Shown here piece after piece: positions 8,797 to 18,940 of a stretch of DNA of 64,000 bases (positions within the stretch are counted from its first letter, which is position 1; the number at the start of each line of letters is the position of its first letter). The position numbers and the translations under genes are program-made. The DNA is from Flavobacterium sp. WV_118_3 (lineage in GTDB: Bacteria; Bacteroidota; Bacteroidia; Flavobacteriales; Flavobacteriaceae), in the NCBI RefSeq assembly GCF_039778605.1, contig NZ_CP156060.1, positions 1,488,001 through 1,552,000 on the forward strand. The letters are read 5' to 3'. Below the pieces are notes generated by a model. It was not told where the DNA came from, did no database searches, and was given only the letters and a program-made list of their open reading frames with translations.

Positions 8797-9676
8797 ATAT
8801 GCCTATTTTAACCGACGTCATCGTTAGCGAACCGCCAACAGCTTTATCGTTAAAAAACGTGGTCGGATCGTTACTATCCTGTAATCCCAATGTATACAAC
8901 AACGGATAATAATGATCCGGTGTTGGAATAGCCAGTTTTGCGGCTTTATTCAGGTTTTCATAAGCAATCAATGCTTGATGATCACCATCAGTGATTTTGG
9001 CTTTAAAAAGCGTATTCATTTCCACAGCCCAATCGTAACCGTATTCCGGTTCGGCCAGTTTGTCCCAGGCCACCATTCTCAGGTTATGCACCATGTTACC
9101 GCTTCCAATGATCAAAACACCTTTTTTACGGAGAACCGCCAATTGCTTAGCCAGTTCATAATGATATTGTGGTGGCTTGTTATAATCGATACTCAATTGC
9201 AAAACGGGAATATCTGCATTGGGATACATATGCCGTACTACCGTCCAGGTTCCGTGATCCAATCCCCAATCGTGATCCAATCCGACATCGGTCGTCGTTA
9301 CCAGTCCGGCAGTAGCTTTGGCCAATTCCGGACTACCGGGAGCCGGATATTGTACATCGAACAACGCCTGTGGAAATCCTCCGAAATCGTGAATCGTTTT
9401 GGGATGGTTCATCGCTGTAATATGCGTTCCCCGGGTAAGCCAGTGTGCCGAAATAACCAAAACCGCTTTGGGTTTTGGAATATCTTTTCCCATTTTGGCC
9501 CAGGTTTGCGAAAATTCGTTGTCTTCAATACCATTCATCGGCGAACCATGTCCGATAAACAAAACCGGAAGTTTTACATCTTCTTCCTTTAAATCTTGTG
9601 TCCAGTTATAAAACGGATATAATGTTGCCATACCTGCTCCTCCTATTATTGTTTTAATAAAATCCAGCCTATTCAT
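8795..9676 (-). CDS. ygiD: DODA-type extradiol dioxygenase (4,5-DOPA dioxygenase, YgiD family)
   Basis: Class III extradiol ring-cleavage dioxygenase, 293 residues from this start. Family motifs are FIGHGSPMNG, ISAHWLTRG, LDHDWGLDHGTW and IIGSGNMVHNL, which supply the His metal ligands. YgiD-type enzymes open catechol-like rings such as L-DOPA; the physiological substrate here is unknown. The N-terminus (MNRLDFIKTIIGGAGMATL) resembles a short export signal. A longer frame starts at 9712, but its extra 12 residues have no family character. Confidence 0.88.
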   Translation of the reverse strand: MNRLDFIKTIIGGAGMATLYPFYNWTQDLKEEDVKLPVLFIGHGSPMNGIEDNEFSQTWAKMGKDIPKPKAVLVISAHWLTRGTHITAMNHPKTIHDFGGFPQALFDVQYPAPGSPELAKATAGLVTTTDVGLDHDWGLDHGTWTVVRHMYPNADIPVLQLSIDYNKPPQYHYELAKQLAVLRKKGVLIIGSGNMVHNLRMVAWDKLAEPEYGYDWAVEMNTLFKAKITDGDHQALIAYENLNKAAKLAIPTPDHYYPLLYTLGLQDSNDPTTFFNDKAVGGSLTMTSVKIGI

Positions 9677-9932
9677 TACTATACAATATTTGTATATACA
9701 AATATACATCATATCTCATTCATACCGTTTATTTTTATGATTTTTAACATTTTACCTTTAAATCTTAAAATTAACAATTATAAAATAAAAAACATATTGC
9801 TATATACTTAAACTATTCACTCTTTTTACCCCAAAAAACTACAAAAGCTCATTTTTACCTGTTAATTATTTTAAAAAAAGACATAAACTATAAAAAAATT
9901 ATTTGTTATTAGTCTAAATAAAATAATGATAG

Positions 9933-9940
9933 TATTTTTG
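9933..9940 (+). promoter_or_regulatory. putative -7 box for the TonB receptor operon
   Basis: TATTTTTG matches the Bacteroidetes -7 consensus TAnnTTTG, 24 bp before the GTG start. No well-spaced -33 TTG is seen. The overlapping AATAATGATAGT resembles half of a Fur box; that resemblance is weak. The rest of 9677-9932 is AT-rich with no visible gene. Confidence 0.5.
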
Positions 9941-9964
9941 TGCCACTAAAAAAACCAAAATAAA

Positions 9965-12694
9965 GTGAGGTTATTATACGTCATTATACTACTCGCCTTC
10001 CAAACTGTAGTGGCACAAAAACATATTAACGGACAGGTTTTCGATCGTGATACCAAAGAACCGTTACCAAGTGTATTTGTTGTAAATCCCGAAACCAATG
10101 ATTGGGCAATTACCGACGAAACGGGCACATTCCAGTTGCGTATGCCCAATACTAAAGAAGTAAGTATTACCTTTAGATTATTAGGAAAACAGGAAGCCAC
10201 CTTAAACTATAAAAAAGAAAATCTAAATACAAAGATTGTTGTTTTCCTTCAAAAACAGGATTTACGTCTGGATGAAGTGGTCGTTACGGCTCGTAAAGGA
10301 AAAAAATTCTCCGAAATTACCATTGGCCGAGAGGTTATCGAACAGGTACAGGCATTTTCATTAAACGAAGTACTGGAGCAATTACCCGGACAAGCCATTA
10401 CCAATTTTACATTAAACGAATTCAAGCCAATCGCTTTCCGTACAGTACGCCCTTCTACCGCTGCTAATACCGGTTTTGGAAATAAATCATTTGGAACCGC
10501 TATTGTTGTCGACGGTATTCCAATTTCGAATAACGAAAATATGCAGTCCTATGGCGGGAATTACGGTCCGCCTTTCTCTCCTAACTTCCTTGGCTTTGGC
10601 GATCCGTCGTCGTCGTCCGGATTTAACGGTTATTTTTCCAATGCCAATTACGGTGCTGATTTACGGGAAATTCCGGTGGATAATATTGAGAAAGTGGAAG
10701 TCGTACAGGGGGTTCCCTCAGCTAAATACGGTGATCTGACATCCGGTTTGATCAAAATCGAACAAAAAGCCGGTAAATCTCCATATCGCGTCTATACTTC
10801 CCTACGCGACGGAACAACCGAATATGGTTTTGCCAAAGGTTTTAAAGTGAACGATAAAATCGGTTTTGTTAACCTTACGGTGAATTATTTAAAATCGAAT
10901 GCCGAACCACGTGTTTCCTATACCGAATACGAACGGATTACCACGAATTTAATGTGGAGCTGGTCAAGTAAAAGTAAAAACATCCGCAACTCTTTTTCGG
11001 TGGATTATGGTTTTAATAACGATAATGTGAATTACGAAGAAGAAGATACCGATAATAAAATTGTAAAAAACAAAAAGAAAGACCTTTCCGTTTCCAATCG
11101 TTTTAAATGGAAATTCAGTGAAAACAGTTTTTTCGATAATCTGGATATCAACGCGAATTTCAGATATAGTGATCAACTAACATACGAATCCAAGTTTGTG
11201 AATATTGGTGGTAGTATTGTCGGAACCAGTACTGAAGAAGGTGTTTATTCCGGAACTTATACCCTACCGAGCTATACATCCGTTAAAGCGGTAGAAGGTA
11301 TTCCGATTTCCTCTTTTGCGTCGGCCGATTTATACAAAACATTTAACACCGGCGATTGGTCGCATTCGTTATTATTCGGTACTTCTTTCCGAACCAGCGA
11401 TAACAAAGGACGCGGGCGTTTGGGAAGTCCGGAAACGATGATCAGTGCTTTTGCCTCGACAAACGGTGGTTCCGGTCAGGGATTCCGACCATATAATTAT
11501 GGTGAAAACATCCGCGCCGAATACCAGTTTTCGCTATACGCCGAGGACAATATCACCCGAAACTGGGAAAACAGTACTTTTTATATGAATACCGGTGTGC
11601 GTTTGGATAATCAATTTGGTTTTACAACACTGGCACCGCGTATTAACAGTTATTATCAATACGATAAATTTAAGATTCGCGGTGGTTTCGGAATTACTTC
11701 GAAAGCGCCTTCATTAAACCAGATTTATACTGGTCCGCGCTACTATGATGCCGTTTTGGGCGATTATCGTTATCCGGGTTATTATAACCTTGGAATCGTA
11801 CAGACGTTTATCGATTATCCGAATAATAAAGATCTGAAACCGACTAAAAGTATGCGTACCGAATTGGGATTTGATTATAAATTACCATTCGGAAACCTGA
11901 ATTTCACCGGTTTTTACAACAAAATGTACGACGGAATTACCAATGAAGGTATCCCAAGTGTACGCGATATGGCCGTACTTGACATACAGTTTAACGGTAC
12001 ACAAACACCAACCTATCAGGTAACGGGTTATACACCTTTCTATTATTTACAAAGTCGTTTGGTCAATAAATTCGAATCGAAAGACCGGGGATTGGAATTT
12101 TTTATGAGTTTTGAAAAAACACCGTTTAAAAATATCACCTTCGATATTCAGGGAAGTTATATCGAAACGGTTAATACCGATACCCGCGATTCTTTCGAGC
12201 GTATCGCCAGTACGACACCAAGGCTGGAAAAAATGGCCGTTTTAAAGCCGTACGACGAAAATTCTAAAAGCTTCCGATTAGGCGCGAATGTCAATTATCA
12301 CCTTCCAAAAGTGGGATTGATAATTGCTGTTCGAAGCGAGCATTTTATCATTGATAATACCAATTATAGAAGTGGTAACCGTTTATATGCCTATATCGAT
12401 GAAAACCTGAACAAAATAATTATCCCGGAAGCCGAAAGAGATACGCATCCGTTATTACCGTTATTAGCGCAAAACAATGCATTAATCGACCGATCCCTTC
12501 AAAAAGTGTATCACAATTTCCACTTACGGGTATCGAAAGATTTTAAAAACGGTTTCCGTTTTTCATTCTACTCCAACAACTTTCTGGACTTAAAACAAAC
12601 CGAAGATGTAATTGATAACGGAGTACAGACAAAACGTCCGAAATCAGGAATGGTACAACTATCCTTCGGAACCAAAATCGAATATCAATTTTAA
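9965..12694 (+). CDS. TonB-dependent outer-membrane receptor
   Basis: A 909-residue receptor starting at GTG, with a signal peptide (MRLLYVIILLAFQTVVAQ), then a carboxypeptidase-regulatory-like beta-sandwich (about residues 20-95, GQVFDRDTKEPLPSVFV), a plug domain (about 100-260, with DEVVVTARKGKK and IEKVEVVQGVPSAKYGDLTSGLI) and a 22-strand barrel ending in the aromatic terminus IEYQF. It imports a ligand across the outer membrane using TonB energy. It heads a plus-strand run with a DUF4876 lipoprotein, a barrel protein and a cytochrome c peroxidase. There is no SusD, so the substrate is probably not a complex glycan; iron or a metal-complex ligand is an inference. Confidence 0.93.
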   Translation: MRLLYVIILLAFQTVVAQKHINGQVFDRDTKEPLPSVFVVNPETNDWAITDETGTFQLRMPNTKEVSITFRLLGKQEATLNYKKENLNTKIVVFLQKQDLRLDEVVVTARKGKKFSEITIGREVIEQVQAFSLNEVLEQLPGQAITNFTLNEFKPIAFRTVRPSTAANTGFGNKSFGTAIVVDGIPISNNENMQSYGGNYGPPFSPNFLGFGDPSSSSGFNGYFSNANYGADLREIPVDNIEKVEVVQGVPSAKYGDLTSGLIKIEQKAGKSPYRVYTSLRDGTTEYGFAKGFKVNDKIGFVNLTVNYLKSNAEPRVSYTEYERITTNLMWSWSSKSKNIRNSFSVDYGFNNDNVNYEEEDTDNKIVKNKKKDLSVSNRFKWKFSENSFFDNLDINANFRYSDQLTYESKFVNIGGSIVGTSTEEGVYSGTYTLPSYTSVKAVEGIPISSFASADLYKTFNTGDWSHSLLFGTSFRTSDNKGRGRLGSPETMISAFASTNGGSGQGFRPYNYGENIRAEYQFSLYAEDNITRNWENSTFYMNTGVRLDNQFGFTTLAPRINSYYQYDKFKIRGGFGITSKAPSLNQIYTGPRYYDAVLGDYRYPGYYNLGIVQTFIDYPNNKDLKPTKSMRTELGFDYKLPFGNLNFTGFYNKMYDGITNEGIPSVRDMAVLDIQFNGTQTPTYQVTGYTPFYYLQSRLVNKFESKDRGLEFFMSFEKTPFKNITFDIQGSYIETVNTDTRDSFERIASTTPRLEKMAVLKPYDENSKSFRLGANVNYHLPKVGLIIAVRSEHFIIDNTNYRSGNRLYAYIDENLNKIIIPEAERDTHPLLPLLAQNNALIDRSLQKVYHNFHLRVSKDFKNGFRFSFYSNNFLDLKQTEDVIDNGVQTKRPKSGMVQLSFGTKIEYQF

Positions 12695-12718
12695 TAATTA
12701 ATTTATAATCCCCCTTAC

Positions 12719-14068
12719 ATGAAAAAATTTCTTGTATTACTCAGTGCAGCATTAGCCTTCACATCCTGTTCGGATGATGATTTCGGCAATGCTAATAACG
12801 GACTACAACCGGTAAACTTTTCGGTAAATCTTAAATACGATCCTATCACTTTTAACGGACAATCGGTTATCGGTGGTTCGGTAATTTTAACCAATACCAA
12901 TACCGGCGATACCTATACTATCGAATCCGGAACCAATGGTATTGCCAATTTTCCTTCTGTAATCCCGGGAACCTATAATATTACAGCTACCAAGTCGTTA
13001 ACCAGTTCGGAATTTAGCACGCAATTCGGATATACTCCGGAAACACCAACCGTGTTGTTTAATGGTGCACAAGAACAAGTGATCATCAACGCTAATGTAA
13101 ACGCTACGGAACTGAAATTAAAAACCGTTCGTATTGGTGATTTAGTGATCAAACAAATCTATTACGCTGGCTCACATGCGCAACAAGGTGCGGTTTTTAG
13201 AGATCAGTTTATTGAAATCTATAACAACTCGAACGAAACGATCTATGCGGATGGTTTATGTATCGGACAGTTATATGGTAAAACGTCTACGACTGCAGCT
13301 TCTTATACTTTAGCAAGTGGTCAGTTTGATTGGAGTAAATCGTTAGGAATGACGGCTGGTTCATCGGCGAATACCGATTATGTATATGCTGATTATGTGA
13401 TCCGTATTCCGGGTTCGGGAACAACCTACCCTATTTTACCGGGTGAGAGCATCGTGATTGCACAAACCGGAATCAACCACAAATCGCCTTTAGTTGACAA
13501 CAGTGGTGAACCACTTACCGTACAAAATCCGGAATTAACCGTAGATTTAAGCACGGCTGATTTTGAAGTGTATTTAGGAGATTACCGTTTAGCACTTGGA
13601 GAAGACGTATACCGTTTTGACATTCAGAATCCGGCCGTAACCGATATGGAAATTGCCTATTGGGGAAGACAAGGATACAGCAGTCCGAACAAAGATTTCC
13701 TTATGGATAACTTAGGCCGTGACAGTTTTGTGATTTTCCGTGGAGACGATTTAAACAGTTACCAGAATTTCCCGGATCCGTCTATTGCTTCGATCACCAA
13801 TACAACAAAATTCTTTGTTCAGATTCCGAATAATAAAATCATCGACGGTGTAGAATTACAACACTATAACCCAAGTAGCCAACGTCCAAAAATGCTACAA
13901 TCACAAATCGATGCTTCATCTGTTAACTGTGATGCAGCTTATAACTCACAAGCGGTTTACCGTAAAGTGAAATCGATTGTAAACGGACGTAAGATCTTAG
14001 AAGACACCAACAACTCTTCTAACGATTTCGTAAAACAAAAAGCAAATCCAAGAGGTTTTGCCAACTAG
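12719..14068 (+). CDS. DUF4876 domain-containing lipoprotein
   Basis: A 449-residue lipoprotein (signal MKKFLVLLSAALAFTSC, lipid Cys 17, then an acidic SDDD tether typical of surface-exposed Bacteroidetes lipoproteins). Residues about 30-125 form a prealbumin-like beta-sandwich (GTYNITATKSL); the rest matches the DUF4876 pattern as I recall it (IYYAGSHAQQGAVFRDQFIEIYNNS). It begins 24 bp after the receptor stop, so it probably partners the receptor as a surface ligand-capture protein, in the place SusD holds in glycan systems. Confidence 0.82.
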   Translation: MKKFLVLLSAALAFTSCSDDDFGNANNGLQPVNFSVNLKYDPITFNGQSVIGGSVILTNTNTGDTYTIESGTNGIANFPSVIPGTYNITATKSLTSSEFSTQFGYTPETPTVLFNGAQEQVIINANVNATELKLKTVRIGDLVIKQIYYAGSHAQQGAVFRDQFIEIYNNSNETIYADGLCIGQLYGKTSTTAASYTLASGQFDWSKSLGMTAGSSANTDYVYADYVIRIPGSGTTYPILPGESIVIAQTGINHKSPLVDNSGEPLTVQNPELTVDLSTADFEVYLGDYRLALGEDVYRFDIQNPAVTDMEIAYWGRQGYSSPNKDFLMDNLGRDSFVIFRGDDLNSYQNFPDPSIASITNTTKFFVQIPNNKIIDGVELQHYNPSSQRPKMLQSQIDASSVNCDAAYNSQAVYRKVKSIVNGRKILEDTNNSSNDFVKQKANPRGFAN

Positions 14069-14128
14069 TTTGATACGACAGACTCTTTTATAAACGTTTC
14101 TTATTTTTTTAAGAACAAGCTTTACAAT

Positions 14129-15691
14129 ATGACTTCAAAAAAAGTACTATTCTATTTTATTCTGTTAGTGAGTTGTGCCGTTCAGGCGCAGCTCACTGAT
14201 AGTTTATCGGTACCTCAAAATGTATTCTACAACGACATCCGCCAGCAATTCTGGAAAAACCCGTTGTTTTATACTACACAACATTTGAATGACTTTACGT
14301 TGACACAAATTGAATTCAGCCAGAAAAACCTGAATTTAAAACGTGTTCAAACGGCCGACAAAACAACGCAGTACCGTTTCTCCACTCAGGGAATATATAA
14401 TGTAAAACCCCGACTACGTTTATTTGGTGGTTTTACATTCGATAAATCGTCTGAAAAAGGACTGGGTTATAACTTTTCGTCCCAACGAACGGAAAATCAA
14501 AACGTATTGTCACCCAATTATTTCTTTGCGCCCCGAAAAGGAAACTGGGACAACCAGGAATACAACCTTGACGGTGGTTTTGCCTATCAGTTTGACAACA
14601 ACATCCTATTGGGTGGAAAAGCATTTTATAAAAACGGTAAAAACTACCGTACCAACGATCCGCGTCCGGAAATCGAACTGAGTAACTATGGCGGTGAGAT
14701 TCAAACCGGATACCATTTCCGTAACAACAGCCTGATCGTAGTTGCCGGAATGTCCAAAAAAACGGAAACCGACAACATTACCTATGTTAACGATGCCGCC
14801 AATGCACCCGCCTATCCGGAAACCTTTACCCATTTTTCATCCGGCTATGGTCGTATTATTTTTAATTCGTCATACAACCGTTATATCTTTAATACGATCG
14901 ATAAAAATTTTGGTTTCGGTTACCAATACCAAAACAACCGAAATAGTTGGAATGCTTCCTATCGTTACAACAAATCGCTGGAAAGCTTTTACGGCAAAAA
15001 TGCACGCGGTTATGTGTATATTGACGACGAACTAAAGCAGTTTATGTACCGTTTGATTTCGCATACTACCGATCTGAACTACTTTTATGACGGCGTGGAA
15101 AAAGACTACAAACTTCGGTTTGGCTACGAAAAACAAAAAGGCGATAACTTTTCGGTTATAGAAAACGGGCAGAATTACCGTATGAATCTGGATATTTTCT
15201 CGTTTAACAGTGGTGTGATCAAAAAAGATAAAAACCGAGTTGTTTACAGCTTTGAATTCGGAGCCAGTTATATGCGTCATAAATACGTCGATTTATTGGG
15301 AAGTACCGACAAACGATTGAATACACTGGAACTTTCGGCTGCTTTTAACAAAGACATCGTATCGAAAGAGAAAAACACACTAAATCTGGCTTTGGGTGTA
15401 CAACACTATCAGGCGTTGGATGAAAGTTTACTTTTTATTCCGATTTCCACTTCGAACCTGTCGTTTGCCGATAATGTGATCCAACCGGATCAGGCGTATG
15501 ATGCTACTTCAAAATTACGTTCCAATATTATGCTGCAATACCAATACAGCCTTTCTAAAACTAAAAAGTTACGTATTTTTGCCAACTATAATACCCTTGT
15601 TGCAATAGGTGATCAATACAAAACCTATACAACGGATTACAATACCACAGCGAGTACCTATTTTAACGGTGGGATCTCGATAATTTATTAA
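14129..15691 (+). CDS. outer-membrane beta-barrel protein, DUF6850-like
   Basis: A 520-residue protein with a signal peptide (cleavage near VQAQ, residue 20) and alternating hydrophobic/aromatic strands through to the C-terminus (ISIIY), as in an outer-membrane barrel. It resembles DUF6850 proteins found beside DUF4876 and TonB genes; that name is from memory. It is third in the operon, 60 bp after the DUF4876 gene and 2 bp before the peroxidase gene. It may pass the ligand or reduced product across the outer membrane. Confidence 0.72.
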   Translation: MTSKKVLFYFILLVSCAVQAQLTDSLSVPQNVFYNDIRQQFWKNPLFYTTQHLNDFTLTQIEFSQKNLNLKRVQTADKTTQYRFSTQGIYNVKPRLRLFGGFTFDKSSEKGLGYNFSSQRTENQNVLSPNYFFAPRKGNWDNQEYNLDGGFAYQFDNNILLGGKAFYKNGKNYRTNDPRPEIELSNYGGEIQTGYHFRNNSLIVVAGMSKKTETDNITYVNDAANAPAYPETFTHFSSGYGRIIFNSSYNRYIFNTIDKNFGFGYQYQNNRNSWNASYRYNKSLESFYGKNARGYVYIDDELKQFMYRLISHTTDLNYFYDGVEKDYKLRFGYEKQKGDNFSVIENGQNYRMNLDIFSFNSGVIKKDKNRVVYSFEFGASYMRHKYVDLLGSTDKRLNTLELSAAFNKDIVSKEKNTLNLALGVQHYQALDESLLFIPISTSNLSFADNVIQPDQAYDATSKLRSNIMLQYQYSLSKTKKLRIFANYNTLVAIGDQYKTYTTDYNTTASTYFNGGISIIY

Positions 15692-15693
15692 GT

Positions 15694-16839
15694 ATGAAAA
15701 AGATTATTGGATTTACAGTCCTTAGTTTTTTATTCGTCGGACTGGTTTCGCTAAAAAACCATCAAGACGATGAAAAGTATTATTCCGTAGCGGATCTGAA
15801 AAAAATATACAGTAGCGGCGATGTGAGCAAATGGCCTAAACCAACTGTCGATAGTAGCGTTGTTAATTTTCAGGATTTAGGTGTATTACCTAAAGTTACA
15901 TTTCCCGCCGAAAATCCGTATTCCGAAGCCAAAAGAGACCTTGGAAAAATACTATTTTTTGATCCGAGATTGTCCAAATCCGGACAAATTTCGTGTGCTT
16001 CCTGTCATGATCCCGAATTGGGATGGGGCGACGGAAAACGAGTATCCCACGGACACGACCGTACACCAGGAAGCCGAAATTCCAAACCGATCATTAACGT
16101 AGCCTACTCCACTATTTTTTTTTGGGACGGACGTGCTGCCAGTCTGGAAGATCAGGCGCGTTTCCCGATTGTTGATACCAAGGAGATGAACAACCATATG
16201 GATATTGCGGTTAAAACCATCAAAAAAATTAAAGGTTATCAGCCTCTTTTTGAAAAGGCCTTTGGTGATGGAAAAGTAACCGAAGAAAAGATTTTTAAAG
16301 CTATTGCCACTTTCGAACGCACCGTTGTGAGTCGTAAAAGCCGTTTTGATAAATTTATCGAAGGCGATTCCACGCAGTTATCCGATAAGGAAGTTGCCGG
16401 TTTACATTTGTTCCGTACCAAGGCACGATGCATCAACTGTCATAATTCAGCTTTGTTTTCGGACAATCAGTTTCACAATGCCGGTTTAACCTACTATGGT
16501 CGTAAATATGAAGATTTAGGACGTTATAACATTACCAAAAATGCCGACGATGTAGGTAAATTCCGAACACCTTCCCTACGCGAAGTTGGAAAAACCGGAC
16601 CGTATATGCACAATGGTCTTTTCCCGGAATTGCGCGGTGTTTTAAACCTCTATAATGCCGGTATGCCCAATGTAAAACCAAAAGGCGAACAGGTAAACGA
16701 CAAACTATTTCCAAAAACCTCTCCTTTACTAAAAAAACTGGAGCTGGATAAAGAAGAACTCGATGCTTTGGAAGCGTTCCTTCAGAGTATCACTTCTGTG
16801 ATCTACCGGGAACCTGCACCGGAAAAACTGCCGGGATAA
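15694..16839 (+). CDS. di-haem cytochrome c peroxidase (CcpA/MauG family)
   Basis: A 381-residue exported protein (N-terminal membrane anchor or signal at about residues 3-20) with two c-type haem sites: CASCH (101-105) and CINCH in the second half (TKARCINCHNSALF). The late segment GKFRTPSLREVGKTGPYMHNG includes the Met/His expected for the high-potential haem. The family reduces hydrogen peroxide or, as in MauG, oxidises partner molecules. Tight coupling (2 bp) to the outer-membrane genes suggests redox processing of whatever the TonB receptor imports. Confidence 0.92.
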   Translation: MKKIIGFTVLSFLFVGLVSLKNHQDDEKYYSVADLKKIYSSGDVSKWPKPTVDSSVVNFQDLGVLPKVTFPAENPYSEAKRDLGKILFFDPRLSKSGQISCASCHDPELGWGDGKRVSHGHDRTPGSRNSKPIINVAYSTIFFWDGRAASLEDQARFPIVDTKEMNNHMDIAVKTIKKIKGYQPLFEKAFGDGKVTEEKIFKAIATFERTVVSRKSRFDKFIEGDSTQLSDKEVAGLHLFRTKARCINCHNSALFSDNQFHNAGLTYYGRKYEDLGRYNITKNADDVGKFRTPSLREVGKTGPYMHNGLFPELRGVLNLYNAGMPNVKPKGEQVNDKLFPKTSPLLKKLELDKEELDALEAFLQSITSVIYREPAPEKLPG

Positions 16840-16870
16840 AAAAAGGAGCACTTAATAATGCTCCTTTTTT
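16837..16870 (+). terminator. Rho-independent terminator of the TonB-peroxidase operon
   Basis: A 12-bp stem (AAAAAAGGAGCA / TGCTCCTTTTTT) with an 8-nt loop immediately follows the peroxidase stop. The A run lets it also serve the convergent cvfB gene. Confidence 0.85.
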
Positions 16871-16875
16871 GTGTT

Positions 16876-17706
16876 TTATTTTACGAGGTAAATACCGTCT
16901 TCTTTAATTTCGATCAGCTTTTGTTTGTACAAAACACCAATCGCTTTTTTAAAGGTCTTTTTACTCATTTTCAGTACGGTTTTAATATCTTCCGGGTGAC
17001 TATCGTCATTGAGTCGTAAAAAACCTCTGCTGGCTTTTAATTCATCTAAGATATACTGGGAACTCGGCTCTAGTTTTTCAAAACCTAATTTGGTCGCCGA
17101 AACGTCAATTTTACCATCGGGACGAATGTTTTTGATATAACCGATAATACGATCACCCGTTCTTAGATCGTCGTATACTTCGTTTTTGTATAATAAACCT
17201 TTGTGTTTTTCATTGATTATCACATTGATTCCCACTTCGGTAATATGCGAAATGATCAGATCGACTTCCTCGCCTTTTTCCACCGTGATCTCTTTGTTAT
17301 CCAAAAACTGGTTTGTTTTACTGGAAGCTACCAATCGACCGGTTTTTTCATCGATATACATATACACCAGGTACCGTTTTCCCTGTTCCATAGGACGTGC
17401 CTGCTCTTTAAACGGAACAAACAGGTCTTTTTCCATACCCCAATTCATAAACGCACCAAATTTATTGGTATAGTTCACGCGTAAAAGAGCAAACTCATTT
17501 AAAAAAATATACGGTTCTAACGTCGTGGCAATAGGGCGTTCTTCGTGATCCAAATAGACAAAAACAGCGATCTCGTCGCCTATTTCATACTCTTCCGGGA
17601 CATATTTATTCGGTAAAAGTATATCCGCGTTACCGTCTGTCAGGAACAAGCCTACTTTTGTATCTCTGTCGATTTTTAAGGTATTGTATTTTCCGATCTC
17701 AATCAT
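16876..17706 (-). CDS. cvfB: S1-like RNA-binding protein, CvfB family
   Basis: A 276-residue cytoplasmic protein with tandem S1-type domains and a C-terminal winged helix (MSKKTFKKAIGVLYKQKLIEI), the CvfB/YitL layout. Recognisable segments are ADILLPNKYVPE, KFGAFMNWGMEKDLFVPF and GKIDVSATKLGFEK. In Staphylococcus CvfB affects virulence gene expression; here it is a general RNA-binding protein. The frame opens at 17748, but a perfect -7 box at 17731-17738 lies inside that extension, so the ATG at 17706 (MIEIGKYNTL) is preferred. Confidence 0.9.
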   Translation of the reverse strand: MIEIGKYNTLKIDRDTKVGLFLTDGNADILLPNKYVPEEYEIGDEIAVFVYLDHEERPIATTLEPYIFLNEFALLRVNYTNKFGAFMNWGMEKDLFVPFKEQARPMEQGKRYLVYMYIDEKTGRLVASSKTNQFLDNKEITVEKGEEVDLIISHITEVGINVIINEKHKGLLYKNEVYDDLRTGDRIIGYIKNIRPDGKIDVSATKLGFEKLEPSSQYILDELKASRGFLRLNDDSHPEDIKTVLKMSKKTFKKAIGVLYKQKLIEIKEDGIYLVK

Positions 17707-17730
17707 GGTATTCTGTGCGATTATAAGGCA

Positions 17731-17738
17731 CAAAGGTA
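17731..17738 (-). promoter_or_regulatory. -7 box upstream of cvfB
   Basis: TACCTTTG on the minus strand matches TAnnTTTG exactly, 25 bp before the chosen ATG. It decides the start of cvfB. Confidence 0.6.
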
Positions 17739-17791
17739 CACATTGCATTACTTATTCCACCAGCAATCTGAAAATATTATTTACTAAAAGC

Positions 17792-17824
17792 AAAAAGACT
17801 CCGAATTGGTTTCGGAGTCTTTTT
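17792..17824 (-). terminator. Rho-independent terminator after the cysteine synthase gene
   Basis: A 14-bp stem (AAAAAGACTCCGAA and its complement) with a 5-nt loop and a T run on the minus strand, 17 bp beyond the stop of the gene at 17842. Confidence 0.85.
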
Positions 17825-17841
17825 GTTTATTGTGATATATA

Positions 17842-18882
17842 TTATTTTATAAATTCAATTTTTTGTACTTCTTCGGCATTTACACTGTCGAAAAAACCTT
17901 GTTCGTTCATCCATTCATCGCTAAAGATTTTGCTCATATAACGGGAACCGTGATCCGGGAAAATGATCACCACATTACTGTCTTTGGTGAATTCGTTTTC
18001 TTCTGCAAATTGTTTTACCGCCTGCATCGCTGCTCCGGATGTATAACCCACAAACAAACCTTCTTTTTTGGCAATCTCTCTGGCTGTATGCGCACTTTCT
18101 TCATCATTTACTTTGGTAAACTTGTCGATCGCGTCAAAATCGGTTGCTGTTGGAATCAGGTTTTTACCCAAACCTTCAATACGATACGGATAAATCTCTT
18201 CGCTGTCGAACTCCTTCGTTTCATGGTATTTTTTCAACACCGATCCAAAAGCATCCACGCCAAGCACTTTAATCGCCGGGTTTTTCTCTTTTAAGAAACG
18301 AGCCGTTCCGGAAATCGTTCCACCAGTACCGGAACAAGCCACCAAATGAGTGATTTTTCCGTTGGTTTGTTCCCATATTTCAGGGCCGGTTGTGTTATAA
18401 TGTGCATCGACATTCAGATCGTTAAAATACTGGTTGATATAAACCGATCCTTTGGTTTCTTCGTGTAAACGTTTCGCTACGTTATAATACGAACGGGGAT
18501 CATCTGCAGATACGTGTGCCGGACATACATATACTTTAGCGCCCATCGCCCGTAACATATCTATTTTATCTTTGGAAGATTTTGAGCTAACTGCCAAAAC
18601 GCAGTCATAACCTTTAATAATACTCACCATCGCCAGACTGAAACCCGTGTTACCGGAAGTCGTTTCTATAATTGTGTCGCCAGGTTTTAGAATTCCTCTT
18701 TTCTCTGCTTCTTCAATTATATATACGGCAATTCTGTCTTTTGTGGAATGACCCGGGTTGAAAGCTTCTACTTTAGCATAAAAATTACCTTCTAATCCTT
18801 CTGTAATTTTATTGAGCTTAATTAGGGGAGTATTACCTATTAATTCCAATACATTATTATAGGCTTTTATGTCTTCTTTCAT
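17842..18882 (-). CDS. PLP-dependent cysteine synthase / cystathionine beta-synthase family protein
   Basis: A 346-residue fold-type II PLP enzyme. It has the N-terminal signature [12 protein letters not shown], the PLP lysine in [11 protein letters not shown] (K48), the substrate loop TTSGNTGFS and the phosphate cradle SGTGGTISG. The proline-histidine variant NPGHS instead of NPxxS and the segment [12 protein letters not shown] place it in the CBS-like branch; there is no CBS regulatory domain. It makes cysteine from O-acetylserine or cystathionine from homocysteine and serine; sequence alone does not separate these. It is monocistronic, with its own promoter box and terminator. Confidence 0.88.
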   Translation of the reverse strand: MKEDIKAYNNVLELIGNTPLIKLNKITEGLEGNFYAKVEAFNPGHSTKDRIAVYIIEEAEKRGILKPGDTIIETTSGNTGFSLAMVSIIKGYDCVLAVSSKSSKDKIDMLRAMGAKVYVCPAHVSADDPRSYYNVAKRLHEETKGSVYINQYFNDLNVDAHYNTTGPEIWEQTNGKITHLVACSGTGGTISGTARFLKEKNPAIKVLGVDAFGSVLKKYHETKEFDSEEIYPYRIEGLGKNLIPTATDFDAIDKFTKVNDEESAHTAREIAKKEGLFVGYTSGAAMQAVKQFAEENEFTKDSNVVIIFPDHGSRYMSKIFSDEWMNEQGFFDSVNAEEVQKIEFIK

Positions 18883-18906
18883 AAAATATAAATTAGTCGA
18901 GCGATA

Positions 18907-18927
18907 TTACTTACAGTAATTAAGTAA
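18907..18927. promoter_or_regulatory. inverted repeat in the 5' leader of the cysteine synthase gene
   Basis: TTACTTA and TAAGTAA form a perfect 7-bp inverted repeat with a 7-nt spacer, between the -7 box (18941-18948) and the ATG (18882). It could be a repressor operator or a leader hairpin; no T run follows, so it is not a terminator. Confidence 0.35.
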
Positions 18928-18940
18928 CCTCAGAACTCTG

